The notes under the pieces are model-generated. The model worked only from the letters and a program-made list of their open reading frames with translations, did not search any database and was not told the origin of the DNA. Position numbers and translations under genes: made by a program. A DNA stretch of 64,000 nt from Deltaproteobacteria bacterium (GTDB lineage: Bacteria; Myxococcota_A; Polyangia; Polyangiales; Polyangiaceae): contig QJWJ01000376.1 of the NCBI GenBank assembly GCA_003235365.1, positions 1-64,000 on the forward strand, given 5' to 3'. This document shows, piece by piece, positions 42,592 to 51,087 of this stretch; the first letter of the stretch is position 1, and every line of letters starts with the position of its first letter.

Positions 42592-43585
42592 CTTCTGCTT
42601 CGTTCGTTCAAGGAACTTCAGTTCCTTGATACTGACGGCCGTCGTGTTGCTCCAGCGGGTCGCTCATGCCGGCAAGTTGGACGATGTGCGAGACCGCACG
42701 CGCTACGAGGCGTACTCGTCCGATGATGACGACGACGACGACGACGACGGCGATGACGGCTGTGGCCTGTTGTCGCTGCTGCTCTTTGGCTGCTCCAACG
42801 ATGAGCGGGAGGGGATCGACGTAGGAGGGGCGCAACAGGCTCCTCCACAGCGTGAGCGTCGAAGTGTCGACCTGGGACGCCCCTGGTTCTACTTGGCGTA
42901 CCCTTACGCGTCGGGCCAAGGCGGCAATCTCGTGCGGATCGACATTCCCGCGCACGAGTTGGGTCCGGCGGACTGTGAACGCTATCCCAACACATGCGAA
43001 CCCGCGGGCCCCGTTGCGGCGTGCATCGACGGCAATTGTTACCGGCAGCGCGATGCGAGTGAGTCGACACTTCCACCGGTTGCCAAGGACCTGCAAACGA
43101 CGCGCTGGCAGCTATTCGTCGACCATGGACGAGATCAAGACGGACTGAGTCGCACGGGGTTCGGCTTGTACATGGGCAACGCTGGGCTGCTCGGGCTCGA
43201 TTCGGGATGGGTTTACTGGCAGGAACCGCTCGCCGACGGACGAACGGACGGGTTACTGATTGGCGATCTGAACCTGCACTTGCAGTTTCTCACGTTGCCC
43301 GCGGTGCAGTGGACCGTCGGGGTTGGCCCCCGGTTCCTGACTGACGGCTATGGCGGATCGGCTGGGGGTAATGTCACGACCCGGCTCGAAATCTACCCCG
43401 TCCAACCGCTGATCCTTCGAGCCGAAGCTGATCTGGGGAACCTGGGTCCCGCGTTCGTCGTCGAGGGGCGCGTCAGTGCGGGGGTCGCGATCGGACCACT
43501 CGAGCTGTACGGCGGCTTCAGTACGTTGCGCATTGCTGACGTCGTTTTCGACAGTTGGTTGGGCGGCTTGTGCTTTCACCTGTGA
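42578..43585 (+). CDS. exported protein with poly-Asp tract
   Basis: A protein of up to 335 residues; no family is recognised. The start is uncertain: a TTG at 42578 or 42626 fits best because a signal peptide (VRSRNFSSLILTAVVLLQ, cleaved near AHAG) lies there. After the signal comes a tract of nine aspartates, then a short hydrophobic CGLLSLLLFGC segment. The central part has four cysteines (DCERYPNTCEP...CIDGNCY). The last 130 residues alternate hydrophobic and polar residues (LNLHLQFLTLPAVQWTVGVG, LYGGFSTLRIADVVFD), compatible with a small outer-membrane barrel. The Asp run may bind calcium. Confidence 0.6.
   Translation: MFQGTFCFVRSRNFSSLILTAVVLLQRVAHAGKLDDVRDRTRYEAYSSDDDDDDDDDGDDGCGLLSLLLFGCSNDEREGIDVGGAQQAPPQRERRSVDLGRPWFYLAYPYASGQGGNLVRIDIPAHELGPADCERYPNTCEPAGPVAACIDGNCYRQRDASESTLPPVAKDLQTTRWQLFVDHGRDQDGLSRTGFGLYMGNAGLLGLDSGWVYWQEPLADGRTDGLLIGDLNLHLQFLTLPAVQWTVGVGPRFLTDGYGGSAGGNVTTRLEIYPVQPLILRAEADLGNLGPAFVVEGRVSAGVAIGPLELYGGFSTLRIADVVFDSWLGGLCFHL
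42608..42629 (+). promoter_or_regulatory. 9-bp hairpin at the translation start region
   Basis: TCAAGGAAC, four bases, GTTCCTTGA. It overlaps the possible TTG start at 42626 and the AAGGAA that could be its ribosome site, so it could hide the start in mRNA. Confidence 0.5.
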
Positions 43586-43862
43586 CCCATCGCTGCGAGT
43601 CGTCAGTAGCGCAGTGTCGGCAGACTTCGTTCACCTTCTTGCGATCGAGGCTTCGGCCATCCTTGGTCACCTGGCTGGCGAAGGCGTGCCTCTTTCGCAA
43701 ATCGTTCCACGGGTGCGAGCGTATCCGATAGTCCCACCTCATGGTGACCGGTCGGCCCCGAGTGGCACCAAATCTGCGGTCAGGGACGTGGCGGCGAAGA
43801 GCGACGGGCTCGAGCACGATGCGGGGTTAGGGTTTCCCCCATCGAACCGTTCAGTAGGTGTG

Positions 43863-44372
43863 GTGGAGTCGAATCTAGAGCCGACCTACGTCGACCACGA
43901 GCATTGCACCGTCGCCATCGGTCGCGTGCTGCTCACCTACTCACGCGCGGCGCCGAGCGTTCCGTATCTGGAGGCTTGGAGAAAAGAAGCGGCACGATTG
44001 CGCGGGGCCGGCAACGGGCCCTTCTTCGTGATGACAGTGATCGATGCGGCGAGGTGTCAGCCGCCGGATGATCACTGCAAGCGATTGATAGCAGACTCGT
44101 TCAAAGCCAATCGCAACGCCATTGCGGCGCTTGCACACGTCGTCGAAGGCAGTGGTTTCGGCGCCGCCGCCATTCGATCGGCGCTGACTCTCATCAGCCT
44201 GCTGGGGCGTCACGGCATTTCCGAAAAGACGTTTGGCAATGCGGCGGACGCCGCGATCTGGGGGCTGGCGAAGCTCGGCGGAGGAATGGGCGTGGCCCGC
44301 GACGTCGAGCGTGTGCTTGCGGCCGTCGCCGAAGCGCGAAACCTGGTCGCGCCGGCTGCCAAGACCGGCTGA
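43863..44372 (+). CDS. conserved-type hypothetical protein beside pseudokinase
   Basis: A 169-residue soluble protein. The GTG at 43863 is chosen because the compact sequence VESNLEPTYVDHEHC... begins there; the frame runs further upstream without coding character. It is predicted alpha/beta, with a TVAIGRVLLTYSRAAPS segment, FFVMTVIDAARC strand and long C-terminal helices with GRHGISEKTFGNAADAAIWG. It resembles small proteins I have seen in myxobacterial genomes, but no function can be assigned. Its stop is only 18 bp from the stop of the convergent pseudokinase gene. Confidence 0.6.
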   Translation: MESNLEPTYVDHEHCTVAIGRVLLTYSRAAPSVPYLEAWRKEAARLRGAGNGPFFVMTVIDAARCQPPDDHCKRLIADSFKANRNAIAALAHVVEGSGFGAAAIRSALTLISLLGRHGISEKTFGNAADAAIWGLAKLGGGMGVARDVERVLAAVAEARNLVAPAAKTG

Positions 44373-44390
44373 GTCCTCGCGCTCTGGGCG

Positions 44391-45647
44391 TCAGCTTGCC
44401 AGTCCGTCGCCGGTCGAACCGTCGAGGACCGCTTCCAACACCCCGCGGAGCAGTAGTGTCGAGACCGTCCGCAGAGCGAGCTCTTTGGGCATCGTCGAAG
44501 CGTCGAGCAAGGCGCTGAGCGTACAGCCGTCACCCAAGCGAGAGATGAGGAATGCCTCATCCGGTGAGCTGGCACTGCTCTCGTCGTGGTCCTGGGCCAA
44601 CCGCAGTGACATCATGAGCGCGTCCTGTTCGAGACACTGGCTGAGGTCCATCAGAGTCGCCGCGGATGTGGATTGTGCACTACTGCGCTTGCTGGGCGAC
44701 GCTCGCAGGTCGAGACCGGCCCCTGCATCCAGTGAGTCGCGCTTCGAGGCTTCGAGCAGACGAATTGCGAATTGCATCGAGGTCTCGAATCGCCCCTCGG
44801 TGCTCGAGCCGAGCGCGCGGTCCAAGATCGCGCAGGTGCGCGGCCAGTCGTTGAACGTCTGTAAGGGTAGCAGGTGAGCGGCGCGCGGCGCCGGGCGGTC
44901 TCCCCAATCGTGTGCGACCAGGAACTCGCCTGCGAGGGCGCTGCAGGTCGTCATTGCCAAAAAGAATTGGTCATCCCGCGGTGCAGGCTGAAGCCTGCCT
45001 CGACTTCTTCGGGTCGCGGCGATGCTCATCGGTGCATCGCTGTGGCGTTTCGTGTTTGACGCGGCAATGGGAAGGTTGACCAATTTCGCCGTGACGTTGT
45101 CGTCTTTGATCGCGACGTGAACCATCGACGGATCGACTTTCGGTACCTCCAAGTCTTGGTGGTGAAGAAAGTCCAGCGCGGACGCCAATTGCAGCGTCAG
45201 TGAGGTTGTCTGGTTGGCGGTAAGGGGTCCGGCTCGATTGAGCAGGTCGCCGAGAGAGCTGCCTTGCAGAGCCTCCATGACGAAGTACGGGCCAGCTGGG
45301 GACACGCCAACGTCTAGGATCTGCGCGATGTTGGGATGGATGACGGTGGCGGCGAGATCCGCAGCCTTCTCGAAGTGGTACTTCGCGTAGTCGAGACCCT
45401 GAAGTGTGGGTTCCAGCAGTACAACCGACACCACCCGGTTCAAACGCAAGTGCAGCGCATGATACGCGGAGTGCATCGGGCCTCGCTGTAGCAAGTGCGT
45501 GACTCGATAGGTGTTTTCGAGCGTCGTGCCGATCAAGGGCTCGACCCGTGCCGGATGTCGGACCGTCTGACTGGCGTCCGCACCGTGTCGGTCGTGTTGG
45601 GCCCGCCGCTCGATGCTGGGCTTGGAAGAAGATCCGAACGAGGGCAT
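44391..45647 (-). CDS. Ser/Thr kinase-like pseudokinase
   Basis: A 418-residue protein with the fold of a eukaryotic-type kinase but without its catalytic residues. From the ATG at 45647, residues 40-300 show the N-lobe (NTYRVTHLLQRGPMHSAYHAL), IHPNIAQILDVGV, the hinge YFVMEALQGSSLGDLL and ALDFLHHQDL. The glycine loop is degenerate. The VAIK lysine position reads VSVVLLE, the HRD loop reads VDPSMVHVAIKDDN, and no DFG follows. It should not phosphorylate but could bind a partner or nucleotide. The C-terminal 150 residues are helical and unique. The start is uncertain within about 80 codons. Confidence 0.75.
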   Translation of the reverse strand: MPSFGSSSKPSIERRAQHDRHGADASQTVRHPARVEPLIGTTLENTYRVTHLLQRGPMHSAYHALHLRLNRVVSVVLLEPTLQGLDYAKYHFEKAADLAATVIHPNIAQILDVGVSPAGPYFVMEALQGSSLGDLLNRAGPLTANQTTSLTLQLASALDFLHHQDLEVPKVDPSMVHVAIKDDNVTAKLVNLPIAASNTKRHSDAPMSIAATRRSRGRLQPAPRDDQFFLAMTTCSALAGEFLVAHDWGDRPAPRAAHLLPLQTFNDWPRTCAILDRALGSSTEGRFETSMQFAIRLLEASKRDSLDAGAGLDLRASPSKRSSAQSTSAATLMDLSQCLEQDALMMSLRLAQDHDESSASSPDEAFLISRLGDGCTLSALLDASTMPKELALRTVSTLLLRGVLEAVLDGSTGDGLAS

Positions 45648-46032
45648 CGATATGTCCGTGGTGGGTCCCGACGAGAATCGATCAAACTGGCAGTCGATTT
45701 CTAGAACGGCACCGCGACGACGAACATGAACGCGCTGGTGTCGAACCGTCCTGATACCAACGGTTTCGGATCGACTTGGGATCGAGCCGAAACACACCGT
45801 AGCGTTGGGCCCGCAAATGGACCAACCGCGTGAACCACAGGCGTAGTCGAAATGGGTTGGAGGTCGGGGTGGTGAACGCGTGGCCGCCACAACGTTTCAC
45901 TCAGCGAGATCGCCTGGCCGCAGGGCGGCAGCTCGGTCCGGATTCGCGCTCTCGTCGTTTGCCGGCCGAATTGGCGAAACAATTCGACAATTCGTTGCTA
46001 GTCGCGGCACGGAAGTCTCACAATGGCGCGCA
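45648..46032. other. divergent intergenic region
   Basis: 385 bp between the pseudokinase and the hypothetical gene at 46033. No feature is recognised. Confidence 0.35.
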
Positions 46033-46878
46033 ATGCGGCTGGTGAAGCATTGGGTGAGGGTGCGAGGCCAACTGACGATCCCTGCGGGGCCAAGGGCACT
46101 GTCGGCAGTGGGCTGGTCGAACGAATCGCAGAGCGCGGCCGAAGCGATGGCCAAGGAACGCCTGGAGGTTCATCGATCGCGGTTACTCGCCGGCAGCAAC
46201 GCGCCGAGCAGTAGCTACCCGTACGCCGATGGCCGGCCACTGCAAGAGGAGATCGTGCAAACCGTGACGGGCGCCGATGGCGCTGTTGCCGCGCTGCTGA
46301 CACGCAACGCGTATGGCGCGCTCGTGCTCAACTGCGATCGAGTGCTGTTCATCGATTTGGACTTCGCGAACTTCGTTCCTCAGACGTCGTTTTGGTCCCG
46401 CTGGTTTGGCAAGCGCGGGTCTCATGAGGATTCGACGTTGGCTCACGCCCAGCGCGTTGCTGCACGCACGCCGCAGTGGGGGTTCCGCGTTTACAGAACA
46501 CTCGCTGGTTTGAGGTTGGTGCTCACCAGCGCCGCGGCGGACGCGCGCGACCCATTCTGGATTGACGTGTTGCAAACGTTCGGCTCCGATCCGATGTACG
46601 TCAAGTTGTGCCAGAGCCAGCAATCCTTTCGGGCGCGTTTGACGCCCAAGCCCTGGCGTTGCGACTTCCCGCGCCCGACGTTGCGTTATCCCTACGCGAG
46701 CGACGGGGAGCGCGCCCAGGTCGAAGCCTGGGTCCATCGCTACGAACGATTGAGCGAGCGCTTCGCGACGTGCCGACTGCTGACCACCTTCGGACCACGA
46801 GACACCCTCGGCAGCGTCGATCGCATCGTCGCCTTGCACGACCGCTACGCGCTCAACGGCGACCTCCCGCTCGCGTGA
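46033..46878 (+). CDS. conserved-type hypothetical protein with RARLTPKPWR motif
   Basis: A 281-residue soluble protein without signal peptide. Recognisable blocks: RVLFIDLDFANFVP (an acidic DLD after a hydrophobic strand), WGFRVYRTLAGLRLVLTSA, DPMYVKLCQSQQSFRARLTPKPWRC, and a C-terminal CRLLTTFGPRDTLGSVDRIVALHD helix. The order hhDxD, then a strand with Arg, is loosely like archaeo-eukaryotic primase folds, but this is only a resemblance. The start at 46033 is the first ATG in frame past the upstream low-complexity part. Confidence 0.6.
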   Translation: MRLVKHWVRVRGQLTIPAGPRALSAVGWSNESQSAAEAMAKERLEVHRSRLLAGSNAPSSSYPYADGRPLQEEIVQTVTGADGAVAALLTRNAYGALVLNCDRVLFIDLDFANFVPQTSFWSRWFGKRGSHEDSTLAHAQRVAARTPQWGFRVYRTLAGLRLVLTSAAADARDPFWIDVLQTFGSDPMYVKLCQSQQSFRARLTPKPWRCDFPRPTLRYPYASDGERAQVEAWVHRYERLSERFATCRLLTTFGPRDTLGSVDRIVALHDRYALNGDLPLA

Positions 46879-47265
46879 TGCCGCCGCGTTCGGCCACCGC
46901 ACCGTGAACATTTCCGCGGAAGGTGAAGCTGCGTTGGGCCACCGTTCAGCAGTTCGAGCTAGCCGGGCATGGCGCAAGGGTCGATCGTCGCGCCTGGATG
47001 GGGATCACGCAGGTACCGCGCATTGGCGAGGTGCATGTGGGTTCGGGGCCTCGGCGCGATGTCTCTTGGCTCGAGATTGCTGTTCTGGGGGTGAGGCGAG
47101 GGTCGTCATCAGTCGGACCTCACGAGGGGCGACTGATGGTTCGTCGCGCCGCAACCCCCAACCAACCAAACGAGCGATCGGAAGCGTCACGGGCCAGCAC
47201 GTCGCGTACCCGGCCGGAGTGTCCTGGCTCTTGCAACCGATGCCGTTCCGAGCCACGTTGCGCCC
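46879..47265. other. intergenic region
   Basis: 387 bp. Nothing recognisable; open frames are shadows. Confidence 0.35.
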
Positions 47266-47787
47266 ATGAGCGAGAAGCACTCGGTGCCTGCCTACGCCCC
47301 CCGACGGCTCGGGGGGGTTCGACTTGCCCGCCGCCGGGCCCTGCCTGCCGTGAGTTGGGGCGCGCTGGTGTTGTCGATCGGCTTGGTGTCGGTCGATGCG
47401 TCCGCTTCGCAAGCGTACTACGACGCGCTAGTGCCGACCGGCACCTGCCAGGACTGTACGTTGTGTCACAACGTCTCTCCGGGAGCGCTGGAGAACCTGG
47501 CGCTGGACAAGCCGTTCGCGTTCAACATGTACAGCAAGCGATACGTTGGAGGACTGCCTCCTCCGGAGCTGGACAGCGACATGGACGGCTACACTGACCT
47601 CGCTGAGCTCGAAGACTTTGGCGATCCCAACGACCCAATGGTCGGGCCCGGCGAAGGTGAGTGCCCGAACCAGCCCGAGTACGGTTGCTTGACGATGGCG
47701 CACCACGCCAGTCGCGGCTCGTCGGTGTCGACCTGGCCGCTGCTCGCGCTGCTCGGCGCCTTGGTGTTGCGTCGCCGTAACCGCTGA
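47266..47787 (+). CDS. exported protein with CxxCH motif and MYXO-CTERM-like tail
   Basis: A 173-residue protein. A basic N-terminus and a hydrophobic segment (VSWGALVLSIGLV) form the signal, cleaved near ASA. CQDCTLCHN holds one CxxCH heme-binding motif, so a mono-heme cytochrome is possible. SDMDGYTDLAELEDFGDPNDP is a calcium-binding EF/thrombospondin-like loop common in secreted proteins. The C-terminus has a Gly-Cys, a hydrophobic helix (WPLLALLGALVL) and RRRNR, which matches the MYXO-CTERM sorting type for surface anchoring. Electron transfer or substrate binding at the surface is inferred. Confidence 0.75.
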   Translation: MSEKHSVPAYAPRRLGGVRLARRRALPAVSWGALVLSIGLVSVDASASQAYYDALVPTGTCQDCTLCHNVSPGALENLALDKPFAFNMYSKRYVGGLPPPELDSDMDGYTDLAELEDFGDPNDPMVGPGEGECPNQPEYGCLTMAHHASRGSSVSTWPLLALLGALVLRRRNR

Positions 47788-47860
47788 GCGCGCTGAGCCA
47801 GCCGGCGACAAACATCTTTCCGCCCCTGTCATCGCAAGTGATGCGGGGTAGGCTGCGGTC

Positions 47861-48466
47861 ATGGGCGAAACGGCTGACGACGGCTTTCCACGCTTGCGCA
47901 CCGCGCGATTGACTCTGTGCGTTCCCACGTTGGACGATTCTCCGGCGCTGCTCGACTACGCGGTCCGCAACTTCGAACATCACGCGCGCTGGTCGCCCCC
48001 GGCGCCACCCAATGCACTTTCGCTGCCCGCGACGATCGCTCGCGTCCACTCCATTCGCAGCGACTGCGAAGCGGGGCGCGGCGTGCGCTTCTGGTTTCGA
48101 CTGAACGCAGCGCCCAACGGATTCGTTGGCGCCGCCAGCTTGTCGGGGATCACGCTCGGGGCGTTTCGCGGGTGTACACTGGGCTATCATCTGGACGTTG
48201 CCCACCAAGGCGTCGGCCTGATGCACGAGGCCTTGCAAGCCGTCGTCCGTTACGCTTTCGACGACGTGCAATTGCACCGCTTGCAGGCCAGCTACATGCC
48301 TGACAACGCGCGCAGCGCTCGGGTCTTGGAGCGACTGGGGTTTCAAATCGAGGGGTATGCCAAGCGCTACCTGTTCATCAATGGCCAGTTTCGCGATCAC
48401 GTGCTGACCTCACTGATCAACGACGCGCTGCCCGACGCCGAGCAGCTGTGTACTCCGGTGGTCTGA
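47861..48466 (+). CDS. GNAT-family N-acetyltransferase (RimJ/RimL-like)
   Basis: A 201-residue acetyltransferase. LRTARLTLCVPTLDD at the N-terminus is the RimJ/RimL opening. The acetyl-CoA segment is around LGYHLDVAHQGVGLMHEALQAVVRYAF, where the Q-x-x-G-x-G/A loop reads HQGVGLM. The C-terminal LQASYMPDNARSARVLERLGFQIEGYAKRYLFINGQFRDHVL matches closely. Substrates of the group are protein N-termini or amino-acid-like molecules. No partner gene suggests which. Confidence 0.92.
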   Translation: MGETADDGFPRLRTARLTLCVPTLDDSPALLDYAVRNFEHHARWSPPAPPNALSLPATIARVHSIRSDCEAGRGVRFWFRLNAAPNGFVGAASLSGITLGAFRGCTLGYHLDVAHQGVGLMHEALQAVVRYAFDDVQLHRLQASYMPDNARSARVLERLGFQIEGYAKRYLFINGQFRDHVLTSLINDALPDAEQLCTPVV

Positions 48467-48639
48467 GTCGCTTCGGTTCGGGTGCTCGTTGGGCTTGGTG
48501 CACTCTTGGCTAGCCATCCCAATCGATGGGGCAGCGCTTTGCCGAATCGCCTCCGCTCACTTGGCGCCGGGTCGCTGGGGTCGAGTGCCAATTCGAGCAC
48601 TACCTATCAGCGGCGCTTTGGCGCTAGGCTCGATGCACG

Positions 48640-49644
48640 ATGAACGTCGCGCTGCTGATCGATTCGATCGTCCGACAAACCACCGTGCTGATCGCGCAGT
48701 TGGCGACCGCCGCTGGCACGCGGGCGCCGCTGGCCCACACGGCGAACCAGGTGTTCTTGGACTTGGTCGCGGAGCTCAAGTCCCAGGGGCTCGGTAACAA
48801 GGTCATCGCCGACATGTTCGGGTTGGCTCTTCGCACATACCACGGCAAGGTACGTCGCCTCTCCGAGAGCAGCACGTTTCGCGGCCGTTCATTGTGGAGC
48901 GCCGTGCTCGAATACGTTCAGGACAAGGAAACCGTACAGCGGACGGCGTTGTTGCAGCGCTTCGCCTACGACGATGAAACGTTGGTCAAGGGCGTGTTGA
49001 ACGACTTGGTCGACTCGGGGTTGGTTTTTCGCGCCGGGCGCGGTGACAGCACGACGTATCGCGCAGCAGATCCCGCAGCGGTGCTCGGCGCGGGTCACGA
49101 TGCGGCGGAAACGGCGTTGCGTTTGGAGCACCTGGTTTGGGTCGCCGTGCACCGCTTCGGGCCGATCACTTGTGACGAGCTGACCAAAGTCGTACCGGCG
49201 GAACCCATCGCGCTCGATGCGGCGTTGAACTCCCTGGTCAGCGCCGGCAAGGCCGCATCGGAGCCGACACCGACGGGGGTCCGCTTCCGCTCCGAGCATT
49301 GCTTGATTGGGCTGGAAAACCCTCATGGTTGGGAAGCCGCGGTATTCGACCACTATCAGGCCGTGGTAACGGCCATCGCCGGAAAAGTGGCGCAAGGCGG
49401 GTCGAGCGCCCGCCAAGGCGACCTGATCGGTGGCAGTACCTATCACTACGACGTCTGGGAGGGGCACCCGATGTACGACGAAGTTGCCGGACACTTGACG
49501 CAGTTGCGTGCGAGCTCGGTTGCAATACGCGAGAAACTCGAAAGCTATGCAGCATCGCACCCCGCGCCGCCCGAGGAGCAATGGCACCGATTCGTGGCGT
49601 ATGTGGGTCAAGGCGTGCGGCTGCCCGAAGGAGAACTGGAATGA
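48640..49644 (+). CDS. winged-helix-like regulator of module B
   Basis: A 334-residue paralogue of the protein at 12876, colinear over its full length. It shares the opening (IVRQTT.LIAQLAT), the helix-turn-helix-like KVIADMFGLALRTYHGKVRRL, the SESSTFRGRSLW block and the C-terminal GWEAAVFDH...GGSTYHYDVWEGHP block. Two winged-helix-like units (residues about 95-150 and 160-225) fit a DNA-binding role. No ribosome site precedes the ATG, so it may be leaderless. ATGA overlap joins it to the Cys-rich lipoprotein at 49641, exactly as in module A. Confidence 0.7.
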   Translation: MNVALLIDSIVRQTTVLIAQLATAAGTRAPLAHTANQVFLDLVAELKSQGLGNKVIADMFGLALRTYHGKVRRLSESSTFRGRSLWSAVLEYVQDKETVQRTALLQRFAYDDETLVKGVLNDLVDSGLVFRAGRGDSTTYRAADPAAVLGAGHDAAETALRLEHLVWVAVHRFGPITCDELTKVVPAEPIALDAALNSLVSAGKAASEPTPTGVRFRSEHCLIGLENPHGWEAAVFDHYQAVVTAIAGKVAQGGSSARQGDLIGGSTYHYDVWEGHPMYDEVAGHLTQLRASSVAIREKLESYAASHPAPPEEQWHRFVAYVGQGVRLPEGELE

Positions 49645-51008
49645 AACCCACTTGGACTGGATTTGGCACATCGTTTGGTGTCGTGCTCGCCCTGGGCGCG
49701 GCGTGTTTGGTCGGCTGTGCCGCGAAGAGTGAGCAACGCCTGGGTGGCGAAACGAATTGGCTCAGTGCTTGTGTCGATGATGGTGATTGTGAGTCTTCCT
49801 CTTGCGTGTGCGGGGCGTGCACGAGCGAATGTTCGGTCGACGCGGACTGCTCTGGCTTGGCCGGTGCACGTTGCGTGACCCGGGATGACCCCGCTGCCAG
49901 TGCCCAGTGCGGTGCGAAGACGGTGGCGTTGTGCCTCCCCGAGTGCGACCGCGACGCGGACTGTGCGTCGGGGCAAGATTGCGAAGGGGGTAGCTGTGTG
50001 GTTGGGAAGGGTGGTTCGGAGCCGGGCCCGACCTCGAGCATGCCCGATCCGAACATGACGCCGGACGCGTCGCCGGGTGGGACGATGCCCGAGCCGTCGG
50101 GGAGCGGCCCGGGCCCGAATCAGAGTGTTCCCAATCCCAGCGGTGATTGTGTCGCTGAAGACGATGGCGGACGCATCGAGCATGCGCCGGATGCCACGGA
50201 CGTCTACCTGCCCGACTGTCAGCTGGCACTGACTCACGAGTACTATCGCGTCTTTCAGCAACAGGATGGCACCGCGTACATGATCCCGCGTCCTGACAAT
50301 CACCCAGCGTTTTTCCTTCCGTGTCTGCAAGATATGGACGACACGTTCCGGCAAACGCTCGAGCGCTACGACTTGTGTCAGACCGAACCCTTCGATGGGC
50401 AACAGGTCGCTCGGGTCAACGCAATGGGCCCGGCAGATGCGTTGGAAATCGCGCACTACCTGCACGAGCAGCTCGTGTTCGTCCCGGGTGATTCGAGTAC
50501 GAGCCCCTACGCGGACGCGAGCGACATTCTGGAGCTGTGCCAAACGGATGACGACTTCAAAAACGGCGCCATGATGGAGCGCTGTGAGTTCGAGCTGGAT
50601 CAGGCCGCCAACGGTGGTCCTCGCGCGGAGATCGGCTGGACGATGACGGCCGAGCAGGCGTTGGTAACCGCCACTGCGCTCAACGCGCTGTACGGCATCG
50701 AAGGAGAGGATCTGTGTCAGCGCCTCGGAAACGACGCGGGGCTCACGATGTCGCTCGTCATCGAGGCACAGCGAGGTCCGTGCGAGACCGACGCCGATTG
50801 CATCCAATACGGCCACGCATCGCAGTGTCACGACTCGTGTGGGCGCGTGGTCACTTTGGACGGCCAAGGTGAAGTCGATGCCGTGCGCGATCAAATTGAC
50901 GCTCGACAGTGCGTTCTCTTCGAGGAAGCGCAGTGCACTCTGGTGCCTCCGCCGTGCGTTCCGCCCACCGAGGCTCGCTGCATCGGCGGCATGTGCGAAG
51001 GGGGCTGA
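49641..51008 (+). CDS. cysteine-rich lipoprotein of module B
   Basis: A 455-residue lipoprotein. The ATG at 49641 follows AAGGAGA and overlaps the regulator stop. The lipobox is CLVGC. The first 100 mature residues are the Cys-rich domain shared with module A (GGET..L..CVD, C.C..C...C, GLAGARCV, then DADC). A Pro/Gly/Ser linker (residues 115-150) leads to a domain of about 230 residues unlike the SGNH region of module A. It has YLPDCQLALTHEYYRVF, EIAHYLHEQLVF and an EIGWTMTAEQALVTATALNALYG helix; I recognise no family. The last 70 residues return to a Cys-rich pattern (CETDADCIQYG...CIGGMC). Confidence 0.78.
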   Translation: MKPTWTGFGTSFGVVLALGAACLVGCAAKSEQRLGGETNWLSACVDDGDCESSSCVCGACTSECSVDADCSGLAGARCVTRDDPAASAQCGAKTVALCLPECDRDADCASGQDCEGGSCVVGKGGSEPGPTSSMPDPNMTPDASPGGTMPEPSGSGPGPNQSVPNPSGDCVAEDDGGRIEHAPDATDVYLPDCQLALTHEYYRVFQQQDGTAYMIPRPDNHPAFFLPCLQDMDDTFRQTLERYDLCQTEPFDGQQVARVNAMGPADALEIAHYLHEQLVFVPGDSSTSPYADASDILELCQTDDDFKNGAMMERCEFELDQAANGGPRAEIGWTMTAEQALVTATALNALYGIEGEDLCQRLGNDAGLTMSLVIEAQRGPCETDADCIQYGHASQCHDSCGRVVTLDGQGEVDAVRDQIDARQCVLFEEAQCTLVPPPCVPPTEARCIGGMCEGG

Positions 51009-51033
51009 CGGGGACGGCGTAGAAGACCATTGG

Positions 51034-51077
51034 GTCGCTGCGTCTTGCTGGCACAGGGAGCAGCAAGACGTGGCGAC
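51034..51077. terminator. 17-bp stem-loop between convergent genes
   Basis: Arms at 51034-51050 and 51061-51077 pair at 15 of 17 positions, with ten consecutive perfect pairs next to the ten-base loop. It sits between the stops of the module B lipoprotein and the DUF1501 gene. Confidence 0.8.
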
Positions 51078-51087
51078 GCCTTTCTCG

